A stretch of 64,000 nt of DNA, taken from positions 92,801 through 156,800 of the forward strand of contig DJOT01000007.1 of assembly GCA_002439095.1 (NCBI GenBank), written 5' to 3'. Source of the stretch: Bacteroidales bacterium UBA6431. GTDB lineage: Bacteria > Bacteroidota > Bacteroidia > Bacteroidales > UBA932. A program made the position numbers and the translations under genes. The notes under the pieces are model-generated. The model saw only the letters and a program-made list of their open reading frames with translations. It did not search any database and was not told the origin of the DNA. Of this stretch, positions 23,783 through 33,730 are shown piece by piece. Position 1 is the stretch's first letter. Every line of letters begins with the position of its first letter.

Positions 23783-23860
23783 TGATTGCAGCACCCGGAG
23801 AAGCAACTCCGGAAGCGGCTGCAAATATACGAATAAAAAGCCTAAAGTTCCAACTTTATT

Positions 23861-25192
23861 TTAACGCCCTCCCCTGTTCATCGCGATGCGCGCCTGCAGC
23901 TCCCATGTGCGGAGACGGTCCTTGTAGAGATTATTGGCATTGACTTTCTCAACATCAAGAGCCGCATCCGAATTGTCGTCCCAGCGCCGACAATCATAGA
24001 GCACATCCCAGATGCGGCCTATCTGATACTCTCGGCTGATCCGGAGTGCGACAGCATAATCCTCCCCGTATTTTGTCACCGGGAAATTGATCTGCCTGAG
24101 CAGCGGAGTCCAGAAGCCTCGAGGTGCACCGAGACCGTTGATCCTCAAAGCATTGTTGCGTCCGTTGTCCGGAGTCCACTCACGATGGTCGATGACCCCC
24201 GGAGGAAGCGGATTGAGGTTGATATCGGTAAGCTGATACGAGCCTATGACCATGGCGCAGTTCTGCTCCCGGAACGCATCCACGAACTTCTGCACGGTAT
24301 CCGGCCCGGAATAGACATCGTCCGAGTCGAGCTGGAGTGCGAAACGTCCGCAGGAAGGATGATGGACAGCAGCGTTCCAGTTGCCCCCTATGGCGTGATA
24401 GCCGGGGCCCTGCGCGATGTATACCAGACGCGGGTCGTCAAATGAGCGTATCACCTCCTGCGTACCGTCGGTGGAGTTGTCATCCACCACTATCACGTTG
24501 TAGCTGAATGATGTCTTCTGTCCAAGAGCCGAGCGGATTGCGTCGCCTATCGTGCGGACGCGGTTGCGGCAGGGTATCACCACCGAAGCCTCATAATCAA
24601 ACTTTCCGCCAAGAGAGAAATCCACACTCTTGAACTCAGGACGCAGCCACCCTCCAACAGCCTTGAGATGTGCCGTACATGCTTTCTCCATCTCTATCTG
24701 GACAGCCCGATTGCGAGGGTCAACATAATCGAACAACTTTTCCCCGGATTTGCGTGTATCCTGCTCCACCTCATAATAGAGGTATTCGTTGATATGGACA
24801 ATCCTTCCGAGACGGGACACCCTCAACCTCAAGTCATAAAGCGCCGCATACTCGTACTCTTCGTCCATCTGCGACACAGCAGCCCGCAGGACATCTGTCC
24901 TGTACAGCTGCACACCTCCGAAATCAAAGTCATCCCTCAGAGCACCTTCCTGCAAGTCAATGACCGGATGAGGAAAGACATCACCGTCTGCCGAGCGGAA
25001 ATGGTCGGCATAAACCATCGCTGCTCCGGTATAGGAAGCCACCTGAAGCATGCGTTCAAGCCCGAAATCAACCCATTCGAGTTCCATCGGATTCGTGTAT
25101 ATCAAAGTATAGGGAGATTCGCTCCGGGAAGCGACTTCGCGAAGCCTGGACGTGGATCCCCTGAAAGGAATGTCAAATCTGCTTACCATCAT
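23861..25192 (-). CDS. Family 2 glycosyltransferase with two GT-A-like parts
   Basis: The 443-residue protein contains a complete GT2 catalytic core in its second half: ASVVIPCRNRVRTIGDAIRS, NVIVVDDNSTDGTQEVI, GGNWNAAVHHP, ALQLDSDDVY and a later YGEDYAVALR acceptor-side motif. The first half resembles a shortened GT-A fold (LIYTNPMELEWVDFGLERML and AAMVYADHFRS), as in some polymer synthases. It likely transfers a sugar from a nucleotide donor in glycan assembly, and no membrane segment is visible. It is divergent from the dolichyl-phosphate-type transferase. The substrate cannot be predicted. Confidence 0.85.
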   Translation of the reverse strand: MMVSRFDIPFRGSTSRLREVASRSESPYTLIYTNPMELEWVDFGLERMLQVASYTGAAMVYADHFRSADGDVFPHPVIDLQEGALRDDFDFGGVQLYRTDVLRAAVSQMDEEYEYAALYDLRLRVSRLGRIVHINEYLYYEVEQDTRKSGEKLFDYVDPRNRAVQIEMEKACTAHLKAVGGWLRPEFKSVDFSLGGKFDYEASVVIPCRNRVRTIGDAIRSALGQKTSFSYNVIVVDDNSTDGTQEVIRSFDDPRLVYIAQGPGYHAIGGNWNAAVHHPSCGRFALQLDSDDVYSGPDTVQKFVDAFREQNCAMVIGSYQLTDINLNPLPPGVIDHREWTPDNGRNNALRINGLGAPRGFWTPLLRQINFPVTKYGEDYAVALRISREYQIGRIWDVLYDCRRWDDNSDAALDVEKVNANNLYKDRLRTWELQARIAMNRGGR

Positions 25193-25228
25193 AGATAATG
25201 TTTGAGTGCAAAAGTAAATAAAAAGCAG

Positions 25229-25236
25229 TAAATTTG
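25229..25236 (+). promoter_or_regulatory. Promoter -7 element of the Dpm1-like/tex unit
   Basis: TAAATTTG matches the consensus and ends 21 bases before the ATG. The nearest TTTG upstream (25201-25204) is at a longer than usual 24-base spacing. Confidence 0.45.
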
Positions 25237-25257
25237 CAGAACAAGGACACTGAAAAT

Positions 25258-25983
25258 ATGGAACGGAAACTTGTCATCATCCCGACCTACAACGAGATAG
25301 AGAACATATCAAAAATCACGGAAGCCGTCTTGAGCATTGAGGGCCAATATGACATCCTCGTCATCGACGACGGCTCTCCGGACGGCACAGGCGAGGAGGT
25401 CAAAAAACTCCAAACCCAGTACCCTCAGAGGCTGCACCTTATAGAGAGAAGCGGCAAACTTGGTCTGGGCACGGCATACGTGACCGGATTCAAGTGGGCC
25501 CTTGAAAACGGCTACGACTACATCTTCGAGATGGATGCCGACTTCTCCCACAACCCCCAGGACCTCCCGAGGCTGCTCAAGCCTGTGCAGGAAGGAATTG
25601 CGGACATGTCCGTAGGCTCGCGCTACTGCGACGGCATCAATGTCGTGAACTGGCCTATCTCACGCATTCTCATCTCCTACTGCGCCTCCATTTATGTCAG
25701 GACAGTCCTTGGATTCAGGATATTCGACAGCACAGCGGGCTTTGTATGCTACTCACACAAGGTACTAGAGACCATCGACCTCGATACCGTAAGGATGAAA
25801 GGCTACGGCTTCCAGATAGAGCTGAAGTACACAGCCAAAAGGCTCGGTTTCCGCATCGCCGAAGTGCCTGTAGTGTTCGTCAACCGCAAGGAAGGCACAT
25901 CCAAAATGTCCGGAAGCATCTTCGGCGAAGCATTTTGGGGTGTGCTTGCCCTGAGATTCAGAAAAATCCGTCCGAAACAATGA
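25258..25983 (+). CDS. Polyprenol monophosphomannose synthase-like glycosyltransferase
   Basis: The 241-residue GT2 enzyme starts MERKLVIIPTYNEIENISKI and has VIDDGSPDGTGEEVK, GLGTAYVTGFKWAL and the metal-binding EMDADFSHNPQDLP. This set is typical of Dpm1-type enzymes that load mannose (or another sugar) onto a polyprenyl phosphate. It lacks the C-terminal membrane domains of GtrB-like members. It is followed by tex, whose ATG overlaps its TGA. In Bacteroidetes such enzymes feed protein O-glycosylation or cell-surface glycans. The donor is inferred. Confidence 0.87.
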   Translation: MERKLVIIPTYNEIENISKITEAVLSIEGQYDILVIDDGSPDGTGEEVKKLQTQYPQRLHLIERSGKLGLGTAYVTGFKWALENGYDYIFEMDADFSHNPQDLPRLLKPVQEGIADMSVGSRYCDGINVVNWPISRILISYCASIYVRTVLGFRIFDSTAGFVCYSHKVLETIDLDTVRMKGYGFQIELKYTAKRLGFRIAEVPVVFVNRKEGTSKMSGSIFGEAFWGVLALRFRKIRPKQ

Positions 25984-28124
25984 AAGATTCATACATCAAC
26001 CACATAGCCTCACTTCTCGACCTCAAACCATGGCAGGTGGAGAACTGTATCGAAATGTTCGCCGAAGGCGACACCATCCCCTTCATCAGCCGCTACCGCA
26101 AAGAGAAGACAGGCGGGATGGACGATGCGCAGGTGGCGGAGGTACGCCACTGGGCCGACATTTTCGAAGAAATGGAGAAGCGCAAGCAGACCATACTCAA
26201 GACTATAGGCGATGCCGGCGCACTCACGGACGAACTCAAGGGAAAGATCGAGAACTGCCTGAACGCCACGGAACTCGAAGACCTGTACCTTCCTTTCCGC
26301 CCGAAACGCCGCACCCGAGCCACCATGGCCAAAGAAGCCGGCCTTGAACCGCTGGCCGACATGATGTGGAACGTGCGTACCCGCGACCCCGAGACCGAAG
26401 CCGGCAAGTTTCTCAACGACAAGATCAAAAGCAAGGAGGACGCGCTCTCCGGAGCCAGGGACATCATCGCCGAGCGTCTGAGCGAGACCGCAGTGATCAG
26501 AGAGAACCTCCGCAGCATTTTCCGTAGCCGCAGGGTGACATCCACTGTAACCAAAGCCGGAAAAGAAGCTGCCGAAGGCTCAAAATACCGCAGCTACTTC
26601 GAGTTCTCCATGCCGCTTGCCCGCATCCCGTCACACAACCTGCTCGCCATGCTGAGGGCAGCAGACGAGGGCTATCTCAACATAGGCATAGATGCAGACC
26701 CAGAAAAATGCGGGGCGAAGATATACTACGATTTCTGCCAGGAGCATTCATACCCTGCGGCTGCGCTTGCCGCACAGATAAAGGAAGCCGTCAGCGACGC
26801 CTACAAACGCCTGCTGGAGCCGTCCATCTCCGGAGAAATCATCAAAGAAGCCAAACGCAAGGCCGACATCGAAAGTATAAGGGTGTTCGGGGAGAACCTC
26901 AAGCAACTGCTTCTCAGCGCTCCGGTCGGGCAGAAACGCACCATGGCCATAGACCCGGGATTCCGCAACGGTTGCAAGATAGCCTGTCTTGATGAGAACG
27001 GCAACCTCCTCTATCACACCATCATATTCCCCCACCCGCCACAGAATGACAAGATCAAGGCAATCAAAGCCATGCAGGAGATGGTGGAAAAATTCAAGAT
27101 TGAAGCCATAGCCCTGGGCAACGGCACCGCTTCCCGCGAGACCGAGGACTTCCTCAAGCGCATACACCTCCCTGAAGGCTGCAAGGTCTGGACGGTAAGC
27201 GAGGACGGGGCATCAATCTACAGCGCCTCCGAGACCGCCCGCAAAGAATTCCCCGACGAAGACGTGACGGTACGCGGAGCCGTCTCCATCGGCCGCCGCC
27301 TGATGGATCCTCTCGCTGAACTAGTGAAAATAGACCCGAAGAACCTCGGCATCGGGCAATACCAGCATGATGTTGACCAGACCCTGCTGAAGGAAAAGCT
27401 CGACAACACAGTGGAGAGCTGCGTAAACGCCGTAGGTGTCAACCTCAACACGGCATCGCCCTACCTCCTCTCCTATGTCTCCGGAATAGGCCCGGCATTG
27501 GCAGAGAACATCGTCTCATACAGGACAGCCAACGGAGGCTTCTCCAGCCGCTCGGAGCTGAAAAAAGTACCGCGCTTGGGAGCAAAGGCCTTTGAACAAT
27601 GCGCGGGTTTCCTGCGGATACGTGGCGGAGAGAATCCGCTCGATGCTTCAGCCGTACACCCGGAATCCTATGACATAGTGGACAGGATGGCAAAATCTTT
27701 GGGTGTCACAGCAAAAGAACTTGTAGGCAATGCAGAACTGTGCTTAAAGATTCAGGCCGAGGACTTCATCTGCGACAGCGCAGGCCTGCCTACAATCAAC
27801 GACATCCTCAAGGAACTAGCAAAACCGGGGCTCGACCCGCGTGAACAGGCAAGCGAGTTCGCCTTTGCGGACGACATCCGCTCCATCGAAGACCTCAAGA
27901 CTGGCATGGAACTTCCCGGCATAGTCACCAATATCACCAACTTCGGAGCTTTCGTGGACATCGGACTGCATGAGAACGGACTCGTCCATGTGTCGAAGAT
28001 GGGACCGCGTGGCACAGACCCTTCAAAGGTAGTCAAACTGCACCAGCAGCTGACCGTGAGGGTCATTGACGTGGACCTTGACAGGAAGAGAATCGCACTT
28101 GGACTCGTTGGAAAGAAGGCCTAA
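25980..28124 (+). CDS. tex: Tex-family RNA-binding transcription accessory protein
   Basis: The 714-residue protein has the Tex layout: N-terminal HTH region starting MKDSYINHIASLLDLKPWQV, FISRYRKEKTGGMDD, the YqgF-like core IDPGFRNGCKIACLDENGNL, ASIYSASETARKEFPDED, the helix-hairpin-helix part NLNTASPYLLSYVSGIGPAL and a C-terminal S1 domain (GIVTNITNFGAFVDIGLHEN). Tex binds nucleic acid and influences transcription in several bacteria. Its start is fused to the stop of the upstream glycosyltransferase (ATGA), so a longer in-frame upstream start inside that gene is rejected. Confidence 0.93.
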   Translation: MKDSYINHIASLLDLKPWQVENCIEMFAEGDTIPFISRYRKEKTGGMDDAQVAEVRHWADIFEEMEKRKQTILKTIGDAGALTDELKGKIENCLNATELEDLYLPFRPKRRTRATMAKEAGLEPLADMMWNVRTRDPETEAGKFLNDKIKSKEDALSGARDIIAERLSETAVIRENLRSIFRSRRVTSTVTKAGKEAAEGSKYRSYFEFSMPLARIPSHNLLAMLRAADEGYLNIGIDADPEKCGAKIYYDFCQEHSYPAAALAAQIKEAVSDAYKRLLEPSISGEIIKEAKRKADIESIRVFGENLKQLLLSAPVGQKRTMAIDPGFRNGCKIACLDENGNLLYHTIIFPHPPQNDKIKAIKAMQEMVEKFKIEAIALGNGTASRETEDFLKRIHLPEGCKVWTVSEDGASIYSASETARKEFPDEDVTVRGAVSIGRRLMDPLAELVKIDPKNLGIGQYQHDVDQTLLKEKLDNTVESCVNAVGVNLNTASPYLLSYVSGIGPALAENIVSYRTANGGFSSRSELKKVPRLGAKAFEQCAGFLRIRGGENPLDASAVHPESYDIVDRMAKSLGVTAKELVGNAELCLKIQAEDFICDSAGLPTINDILKELAKPGLDPREQASEFAFADDIRSIEDLKTGMELPGIVTNITNFGAFVDIGLHENGLVHVSKMGPRGTDPSKVVKLHQQLTVRVIDVDLDRKRIALGLVGKKA

Positions 28125-29890
28125 TCCTCCTGAGATATTTCCCGAAGCTCAGTACGGTAAGCCGTAAGGAGCCGGGACTTAGAGATAAAACCGAGATATT
28201 TCCTCTCCTTGTCTATCACCGGCAGTCTCCATGCACCGGTGCGGTCAAATTTGCTCATGACAGAATCCATTTTTTCTCCGTAGTAGATATACTCCGGCGG
28301 CGTCTCCATTATATTATAGACATGGACAGTATCGTATTTGTCCGTGCTGAAGAGGTACTTGCGGACTGCCGCGAGGTCGATCATCCCCTGGAACCGCCCC
28401 TTTGAATCTATCACGGCCATCACCGAAGCGTCAGAGCCGGAATTGGCAAGGATGTCCACCACATCTCTCAGAGGCGCATCGATGGAGACTTTCGGATACT
28501 TGTCACGGATAAGGTCATTGGTCTGAAGCAGGGTCAGCACAGCCTGGTCGTTGTCATGGGTCAAGAGGTCACCGCTCTGCGCTATACGCTTTGTGTAGAT
28601 CGAATACTTCTCGAAGATACGCACCGTACCGAATGCCACAGTAGAAGTCAGTATAAGGGGAATCAGGAGTTCATAACCTCCGGAAATCTCAGCGATTAGG
28701 AAGATCGCCGTCATCGGAGCCTGCATGACGGCAGCCATCAGCGCAGCCATCCCGACAAGGACGAAATTCTGCTCGGGGACACTCATGCCGGCCAGGTTGA
28801 AACATCGCGCAACGACAAAACCGAGAATGGCTCCGGAGAACAGCGTCGGGCCGAAAGTACCGCCGACTCCCCCTCCAGAATTAGTCAGAGTCATCGCAAC
28901 AATCTTGAAGAAGAGTATAAGCAGGAAAAACACCGGCACACCCCAGCGGTAACCCATCAGGAAAGACAGCAAGCTGCGGTCCTCCACCTGTATCTCCTGC
29001 CCGTTAAGCAGGCTGTGCAGGTCGGAATACCCCTGTCCGTACAGCGGCGGGAAGAGAAAAATCAGCACCCCTAGCCCCACAGCACACAGCAGCCAGCGCA
29101 GGTAGACATTGCTCAGTTTGCCGAGCTTGTCCTCAAGCCAAAGAGTTCCATTTGTAAAATAAAGGGAGAACAGCCCCGCCAGGACACCCAACACCACATA
29201 AAAAGGCAGATTCCCCATCGAGAAAGGTGTCAGGGCGCATGCGAACACAGGCGTCTGTCCGCGGAACGCATAGGAAACCACCGTGGCGGAGATCGTGGAG
29301 ATGAGCATCGGCAGCATCGACTTCATCGACACATTGAAAAGCAGTATCTCTAGAGTGAAAAGCATGCCGGCAAGGGGAGCCTTGAATATGCCGGCCACAG
29401 CCCCGGCAGCGCCACAACCAAGAAGCACTGTGACACTGCGGTACGACAAGCCGCAGATGCGGCCGATATTGGAACCTATGGCGGCGCCGGTATAGACGAT
29501 CGGTGCCTCAGCACCCACCGAGCCGCCGAAACCTATCGTAAAAGAAGAAGTCAAAACCGAAGACCACATGTTGTGAGGCCGTATGCGCGACTCATTGCGC
29601 GAGACGGCAAGCAGCACTTTGGTCACACCATGGCCGATATTGTCCCGGACCACAAACTTCAGAAGCAGCAAAGAGATGAACATGCCCACTCCCGGAAGCA
29701 CAAGGAAGCCCCACTCCAAACTCCCGCCACCGAATGTACGGTCGAGACTGCCGCTGATTGCGGCAATGGCCCAGTCAAGGACAACGGCGGCGCACCCAGA
29801 GAGCACGCCGACCAAAAAACTTAAATACAGAAGCTTGTTCTGTTCTGATATTTTCCCGAGAACCTTATTCAGCAGCATCGGACTGGTCAT
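28121..29890 (-). CDS. ClC-family chloride channel/transporter with CBS domains
   Basis: About 420 residues of membrane segments carry ClC hallmarks: GSVGAEAPIVYTGAAIGSNI with the gating-glutamate position, FKAPLAGMLFTLEILLFNV and GGVGGTFGPTLFSGAILGFV. Two CBS domains follow (from DKYPKVSIDAPLRDVVDILA to the end). Such proteins move chloride, sometimes in exchange for protons, and the CBS pair binds nucleotides. The start is uncertain: I use MTSPMLLNKVLG at 29890; MLLNK at 29878 or upstream ATG codons to 30001 are alternatives. All overlap the preceding gene. It converges with tex by four bases. Confidence 0.88.
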   Translation of the reverse strand: MTSPMLLNKVLGKISEQNKLLYLSFLVGVLSGCAAVVLDWAIAAISGSLDRTFGGGSLEWGFLVLPGVGMFISLLLLKFVVRDNIGHGVTKVLLAVSRNESRIRPHNMWSSVLTSSFTIGFGGSVGAEAPIVYTGAAIGSNIGRICGLSYRSVTVLLGCGAAGAVAGIFKAPLAGMLFTLEILLFNVSMKSMLPMLISTISATVVSYAFRGQTPVFACALTPFSMGNLPFYVVLGVLAGLFSLYFTNGTLWLEDKLGKLSNVYLRWLLCAVGLGVLIFLFPPLYGQGYSDLHSLLNGQEIQVEDRSLLSFLMGYRWGVPVFFLLILFFKIVAMTLTNSGGGVGGTFGPTLFSGAILGFVVARCFNLAGMSVPEQNFVLVGMAALMAAVMQAPMTAIFLIAEISGGYELLIPLILTSTVAFGTVRIFEKYSIYTKRIAQSGDLLTHDNDQAVLTLLQTNDLIRDKYPKVSIDAPLRDVVDILANSGSDASVMAVIDSKGRFQGMIDLAAVRKYLFSTDKYDTVHVYNIMETPPEYIYYGEKMDSVMSKFDRTGAWRLPVIDKERKYLGFISKSRLLTAYRTELREISQED

Positions 29891-30239
29891 CATCGCCCCC
29901 ATACTGGGAAATATTCTCGTCAGGAAGAGTCCCGCCCTCGTCTGCAGTTTCTCCGGCGGTTCCGGCCACCTGCTCGTTCTCGGCATCCTCCTCCCCTTCA
30001 AGCCATCTCTCTATATCATCCGCATCGTCGATCTTGACTTTGATCTTGACCAGATAAATGGCGTCCGGTATCTCGATCATCACGGCGTAAAACGGAGTCC
30101 CGTCCGGCTTAGTATACTTGACCAGATCCGGAAGGTAGTCGCTGAAACCTTTCGGGTACTTCTCCGCAAATGCCTCCGCAAGTTCGCGGGACATGTTCTC
30201 ATAGCTCACGATGTGACGCTTCTTGTTATCTTGTGCCAT
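29865..30239 (-). CDS. Conserved Bacteroidales protein of unknown function
   Basis: The 124-residue protein starts MAQDNKKRHIVSYENMSREL and contains EKYPKGFSDYLPDLVKYTKP, DGTPFYAVMIEIPDAIYLVK and a strongly acidic, Gly/Ser-rich tail after residue 85. I recall similar short proteins with the same YPKGF and AIYLVK segments in other Bacteroidales, all uncharacterised. The acidic tail suggests a soluble cytosolic protein that may bind basic partners. Its end overlaps the ClC start region. Confidence 0.6.
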   Translation of the reverse strand: MAQDNKKRHIVSYENMSRELAEAFAEKYPKGFSDYLPDLVKYTKPDGTPFYAVMIEIPDAIYLVKIKVKIDDADDIERWLEGEEDAENEQVAGTAGETADEGGTLPDENISQYGGDDDQSDAAE

Positions 30240-30285
30240 AAATGTAACTGTCTTTTTAGTCCTTTTGAATTGGAGTGCAATAATA

Positions 30286-32022
30286 CTACTTTTTCTGATT
30301 TTTCTGAAAAAAAACAGCTTTTTGCGCTTTTTTTCTATCAGGATCCCGTTCCACGAAGACAGGTTTCATCGTTCTCGGATCCAGCCCCGTCTTGAACATC
30401 ACAGAAGAAGTCGTCATCGGCGTAGGCATAAAATCCTGTACCTGATCCATCCAGATGCCTTTAAGACAAGGATTTGCAGCCAATTTCCACATGTCCTGCA
30501 GAGTACATCCCGGATGGGAAGATATGAAATACGGGACAAGTTCCGTATGAGTGCCGTTCTCACGGTTTATCTTGTCAAACTCTCGCCGCAAGCGTTCAAA
30601 CAGACGGAAAGACGGCTTGGCCATATAGTAGAGGACCTTGTCTTCCGTGTGCTCCGGGGCGACCTTCAAGCGCCCGGATGTATGCCGGAGCATGAGTTCT
30701 CTCAGATACGGCTTGCCTGTGCCGTCCACAAACCCGTTTTCATCCAGAAAAAGGTCGTAGCGCACCCCGCTGCCGATATATGAATGTTTCACACCCTTGA
30801 CGGCATCCACCCTATGGTAAAGATCCAAGACACGTGAATGATCCCTGTCCAGATTGCTGCATGGAGCGGGGAAAAGACAGGACTTGCGACGACACACAGA
30901 GCATTTCTCGGGGTCACGCCCGTGCATCCCGTACATGTTTGCGGTAGGGGCCCCGAGGTCGGATATGTTGCCGTGGAATTCCGGCATCGCGGCAAGCTTG
31001 CGCACCTCCGAGAGTATCGACTCCTCCGAACGCGACTGTATGAATTTGCCCTGGTGGGCCGCGATCGTGCAGAAATTGCAGCCGCCGAAACAGCCCCTGT
31101 GGGTGATGATCGAATCCTTGATCATATCGTACGCCGGGATACGTTTGCCCTTATAACGCGGATGCGGCCGCTTCGTGAACGGCAGATCCCAAAAAGAGTC
31201 CATCTCCTCCTGCGTGGCAGGCGGATACGACGGGTTCACCTGCACAAAGCCATCACCCACCGGCTCAATTATCACCTGCTGATGAAGCATATTGGCATGA
31301 GTCTCTATCTGATGGAAGTTCTCGGCAAAGGCCCTGTCATCTTCCACGCACTCTTCATACGAGTGGAGGACAAGCGGGTTTTCAGCACGCCACCTGCCCT
31401 TGCGGAAAAAGGCAAGCTGCGGAATCTTTTCAATCTGCCGGAGGTTCCGCCCGGCTTCTATGGCCCGGGTCAACTCCAGCATGGGCCGCTCCCCCATTCC
31501 ATAGCACAACCAGTCCGCCCCGCTGTCCAGCAGCACGGAACGCATCAGGCGGTCATCCCAATAGTCGTAATGGGTGAGACGGCGCAGCGATGCTTCAACT
31601 CCCCCTATAACGACCGGCACATCCGGCCACAATTCCTTGAGAATACGGGTATAGACAGTGACGGCCCTGTCTGGGCGCTGGCCCGCTCGCCCTTCTGGAG
31701 TATAGGCATCATCGTGCCGCAGGCGCTTGGCTGCAGTGTAGTGGTTGACCATGGAGTCCATGGCACCGGCGTTGACTGCGAAATACAGGCGCGGAGCACC
31801 GAGCTTGCGGAAATCACGCAGATCATCCCTCCAATTGGGCTGAGGAACCACGGCCACACGATAGCCGAATTTCTGAAGATAGCGCGATATGCACGCAGTA
31901 CCGAAACTCGGATGATCCACAAAGGCGTCACCCGTAAAAAAGATGACGTCTATGTAGTCCCATCCGAGCTGCTGGACTTCCTTGACGGAAGTCGGTATAT
32001 CACATTCTGTCAGGCAGTTCAA
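30286..32022 (-). CDS. YgiQ-type radical SAM protein
   Basis: The 578-residue protein begins with a cobalamin-binding-like region (DVIFFTGDAFVDHPSFGTAC) and has the radical SAM cluster motif CFGGCNFC, preceded by KDSIITHRG and followed by TIAAHQGKFIQSRS. The LKVAPEHTEDKVLYYM and FISSHPGCTLQDM segments are typical of the UPF0313/YgiQ family. The reaction is not established. Its first 23 bases overlap the end of argS, so the two are co-transcribed. The C-terminus is lysine-rich, ending QKNQKK. Confidence 0.9.
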   Translation of the reverse strand: MNCLTECDIPTSVKEVQQLGWDYIDVIFFTGDAFVDHPSFGTACISRYLQKFGYRVAVVPQPNWRDDLRDFRKLGAPRLYFAVNAGAMDSMVNHYTAAKRLRHDDAYTPEGRAGQRPDRAVTVYTRILKELWPDVPVVIGGVEASLRRLTHYDYWDDRLMRSVLLDSGADWLCYGMGERPMLELTRAIEAGRNLRQIEKIPQLAFFRKGRWRAENPLVLHSYEECVEDDRAFAENFHQIETHANMLHQQVIIEPVGDGFVQVNPSYPPATQEEMDSFWDLPFTKRPHPRYKGKRIPAYDMIKDSIITHRGCFGGCNFCTIAAHQGKFIQSRSEESILSEVRKLAAMPEFHGNISDLGAPTANMYGMHGRDPEKCSVCRRKSCLFPAPCSNLDRDHSRVLDLYHRVDAVKGVKHSYIGSGVRYDLFLDENGFVDGTGKPYLRELMLRHTSGRLKVAPEHTEDKVLYYMAKPSFRLFERLRREFDKINRENGTHTELVPYFISSHPGCTLQDMWKLAANPCLKGIWMDQVQDFMPTPMTTSSVMFKTGLDPRTMKPVFVERDPDRKKAQKAVFFQKNQKK

Positions 32023-33730
32023 TTCCGAGTATTCCCATGCCGGCGCGAAGCACAGCAGCTGTGTCAGATATAAGTTCCAGCCTCATCTCAAGCAGCTTGC
32101 CGTCAGGCTCCCGGAGGATGCTGGTGTCATGATAATACTGGTTGAACTCCTTGGCAAGTTCATAGCAATAGTTTGCTATGAGCGCCGGAGAATACGCAGC
32201 TGCCGCCTCGGCCACTTTCTGAGGATAAGAAGCGAGCATCTGCACTATCCGGATCTCCTTCGGGCTCAACTCTGCATCCCGGGCCACCGCAGCCTTCTTG
32301 CCGGCCGCTTCAGCCTTGCGGAGAATCGACTGGATTCTGGCATGCGTGTACTGGATAAATGGTCCCGTATTGCCGTTGAAGTCGATTGACTCCTTAGGAT
32401 TGAAAAGCATCTTCTTTTTCGGATCCACCTTAAGTATGAAATACTTGAGTGCCCCGAGACCGATCATGCGATAGAGACGTTCCTTCTCGTCCTGAGGCAT
32501 CTCGGCGAGTTTGCCGCTCTCCTCAGACATCACCTTCGCCTCCTGATACATCTTCTCGATCAGGTCATCGGCATCGACCACAGTCCCCTCACGGGACTTC
32601 ATCTTGCCTTCAGGGAGTTCCACCATTCCATAAGACAGGTGATAGATGCAGTCCGCCCAGCTGAAACCTAGTTTCTTGAGTATCAGTTTGAGCACCTGGA
32701 AATGGTAGTTCTGTTCATCCCCCACCACATATATCAGAGAATCCAGCTTGTATTCGCTGAATCTACGCTCGGCCGTACCGAGATCCTGGGTGATGTAGAC
32801 TGATGTCCCGTCAGAGCGGAGAAGAAGCTTCCTGTCAAGTCCGTCGGCCGTGAGGTCGCACCATACAGACCCGTCCGGATCCTTGACAAAAACTCCCATA
32901 TCAAGCCCCTTCTGCACGAGCTCTTTCCCGAGAAGGTATGTATCATGCTCATAATCAGTCTTGTCAAAGCTGATTCCGAGAGCCTTGTAGGTCTGCTCGA
33001 AGCCCTCGAACACCCACTCGTTCATCATCTGCCAAAGTGCACGGACAGCCGGATCGCCCTCCTCCCACTTGACAAGCATCTCATGAACTTTATCCATGAC
33101 AGAAGGGTCCTCCTTCTCCATCTTGGCGAACTCCACATAGCAATCCCCGACAAGATGGTCGCCTTTCTTGCCGCTGCTCTGAGGGGTAGCGCCGTTGAAG
33201 CGTTCCTTCCAAGCATACATCGACTTGCAGATATGTACTCCGCGGTCGTTGACAAGAGTGGCCTTGATCACATCATTTCCGGCCGCCTTGAGGAGGTTGG
33301 AAACCGAAGCCCCGAGAAGATTGTTACGTACATGCCCGAGATGCAGCGGCTTGTTGGTATTCGGAGAAGAGAACTCTACCATCACCCTGCGACCAGTCGA
33401 AGGAAGCCTGCCGAAATCCGGGCCAGAAGCGATATTCTCAAGACTTTCCTTCCAATAGACATTGGAAAGGCTGAGATTGAGGAATCCCTTGACAGAGTTG
33501 AAAGCACTGACTTCAGGACAATTGGCCTTGAGCCATTCCCCTATCGCATTGCCGGTGGCATCGGGAGATTGACGGGTGACGCGCAGCAGCGGGAAAACCA
33601 CGAGAGTGTAGTCCCCCTCAAACTCTTTGCGGGTAGGCTGTACCTGAAGCGATTCCGCCGGCACATCAGCGCCGTAGACTGCCTTGATGGCCTCTGAGGC
33701 CTTCGCAGCAATGAACTTTTCCGCGCTCAT
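32000..33730 (-). CDS. argS: Arginyl-tRNA synthetase
   Basis: The class I synthetase charges tRNA-Arg. The 576-residue protein has an N-terminal Add1 domain, the HIGH-type motif in SSPNTNKPLHLGHVRNNLLG, ATLVNDRGVHICKSMYAW, a KMSKS-equivalent GKMKSREGTVVDADDLIEKM and a C-terminal DALR anticodon-binding domain ending GMGILGIELPDRM. The length and motifs are complete. The ATG overlaps the stop of rpoD by one base (TGATG on the minus strand), and the 3' end overlaps the YgiQ gene start. Confidence 0.96.
   Translation of the reverse strand: MSAEKFIAAKASEAIKAVYGADVPAESLQVQPTRKEFEGDYTLVVFPLLRVTRQSPDATGNAIGEWLKANCPEVSAFNSVKGFLNLSLSNVYWKESLENIASGPDFGRLPSTGRRVMVEFSSPNTNKPLHLGHVRNNLLGASVSNLLKAAGNDVIKATLVNDRGVHICKSMYAWKERFNGATPQSSGKKGDHLVGDCYVEFAKMEKEDPSVMDKVHEMLVKWEEGDPAVRALWQMMNEWVFEGFEQTYKALGISFDKTDYEHDTYLLGKELVQKGLDMGVFVKDPDGSVWCDLTADGLDRKLLLRSDGTSVYITQDLGTAERRFSEYKLDSLIYVVGDEQNYHFQVLKLILKKLGFSWADCIYHLSYGMVELPEGKMKSREGTVVDADDLIEKMYQEAKVMSEESGKLAEMPQDEKERLYRMIGLGALKYFILKVDPKKKMLFNPKESIDFNGNTGPFIQYTHARIQSILRKAEAAGKKAAVARDAELSPKEIRIVQMLASYPQKVAEAAAAYSPALIANYCYELAKEFNQYYHDTSILREPDGKLLEMRLELISDTAAVLRAGMGILGIELPDRM

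Noticed and set aside
23354..23785. 143-codon plus-strand frame running into tRNA-Ser
   Set aside because: Its end is encoded by the antisense of the tRNA gene and no protein family is recognisable.
25746..25979. Upstream extension of tex (78 extra codons)
   Set aside because: It lies inside the Dpm1-like gene in another frame, and the Tex family begins at the MKDSYIN start that overlaps the upstream stop.
30838..32073. 411-codon plus-strand frame opposite the YgiQ gene
   Set aside because: Antisense to a conserved radical SAM protein with its CxxxCxxC motif intact.
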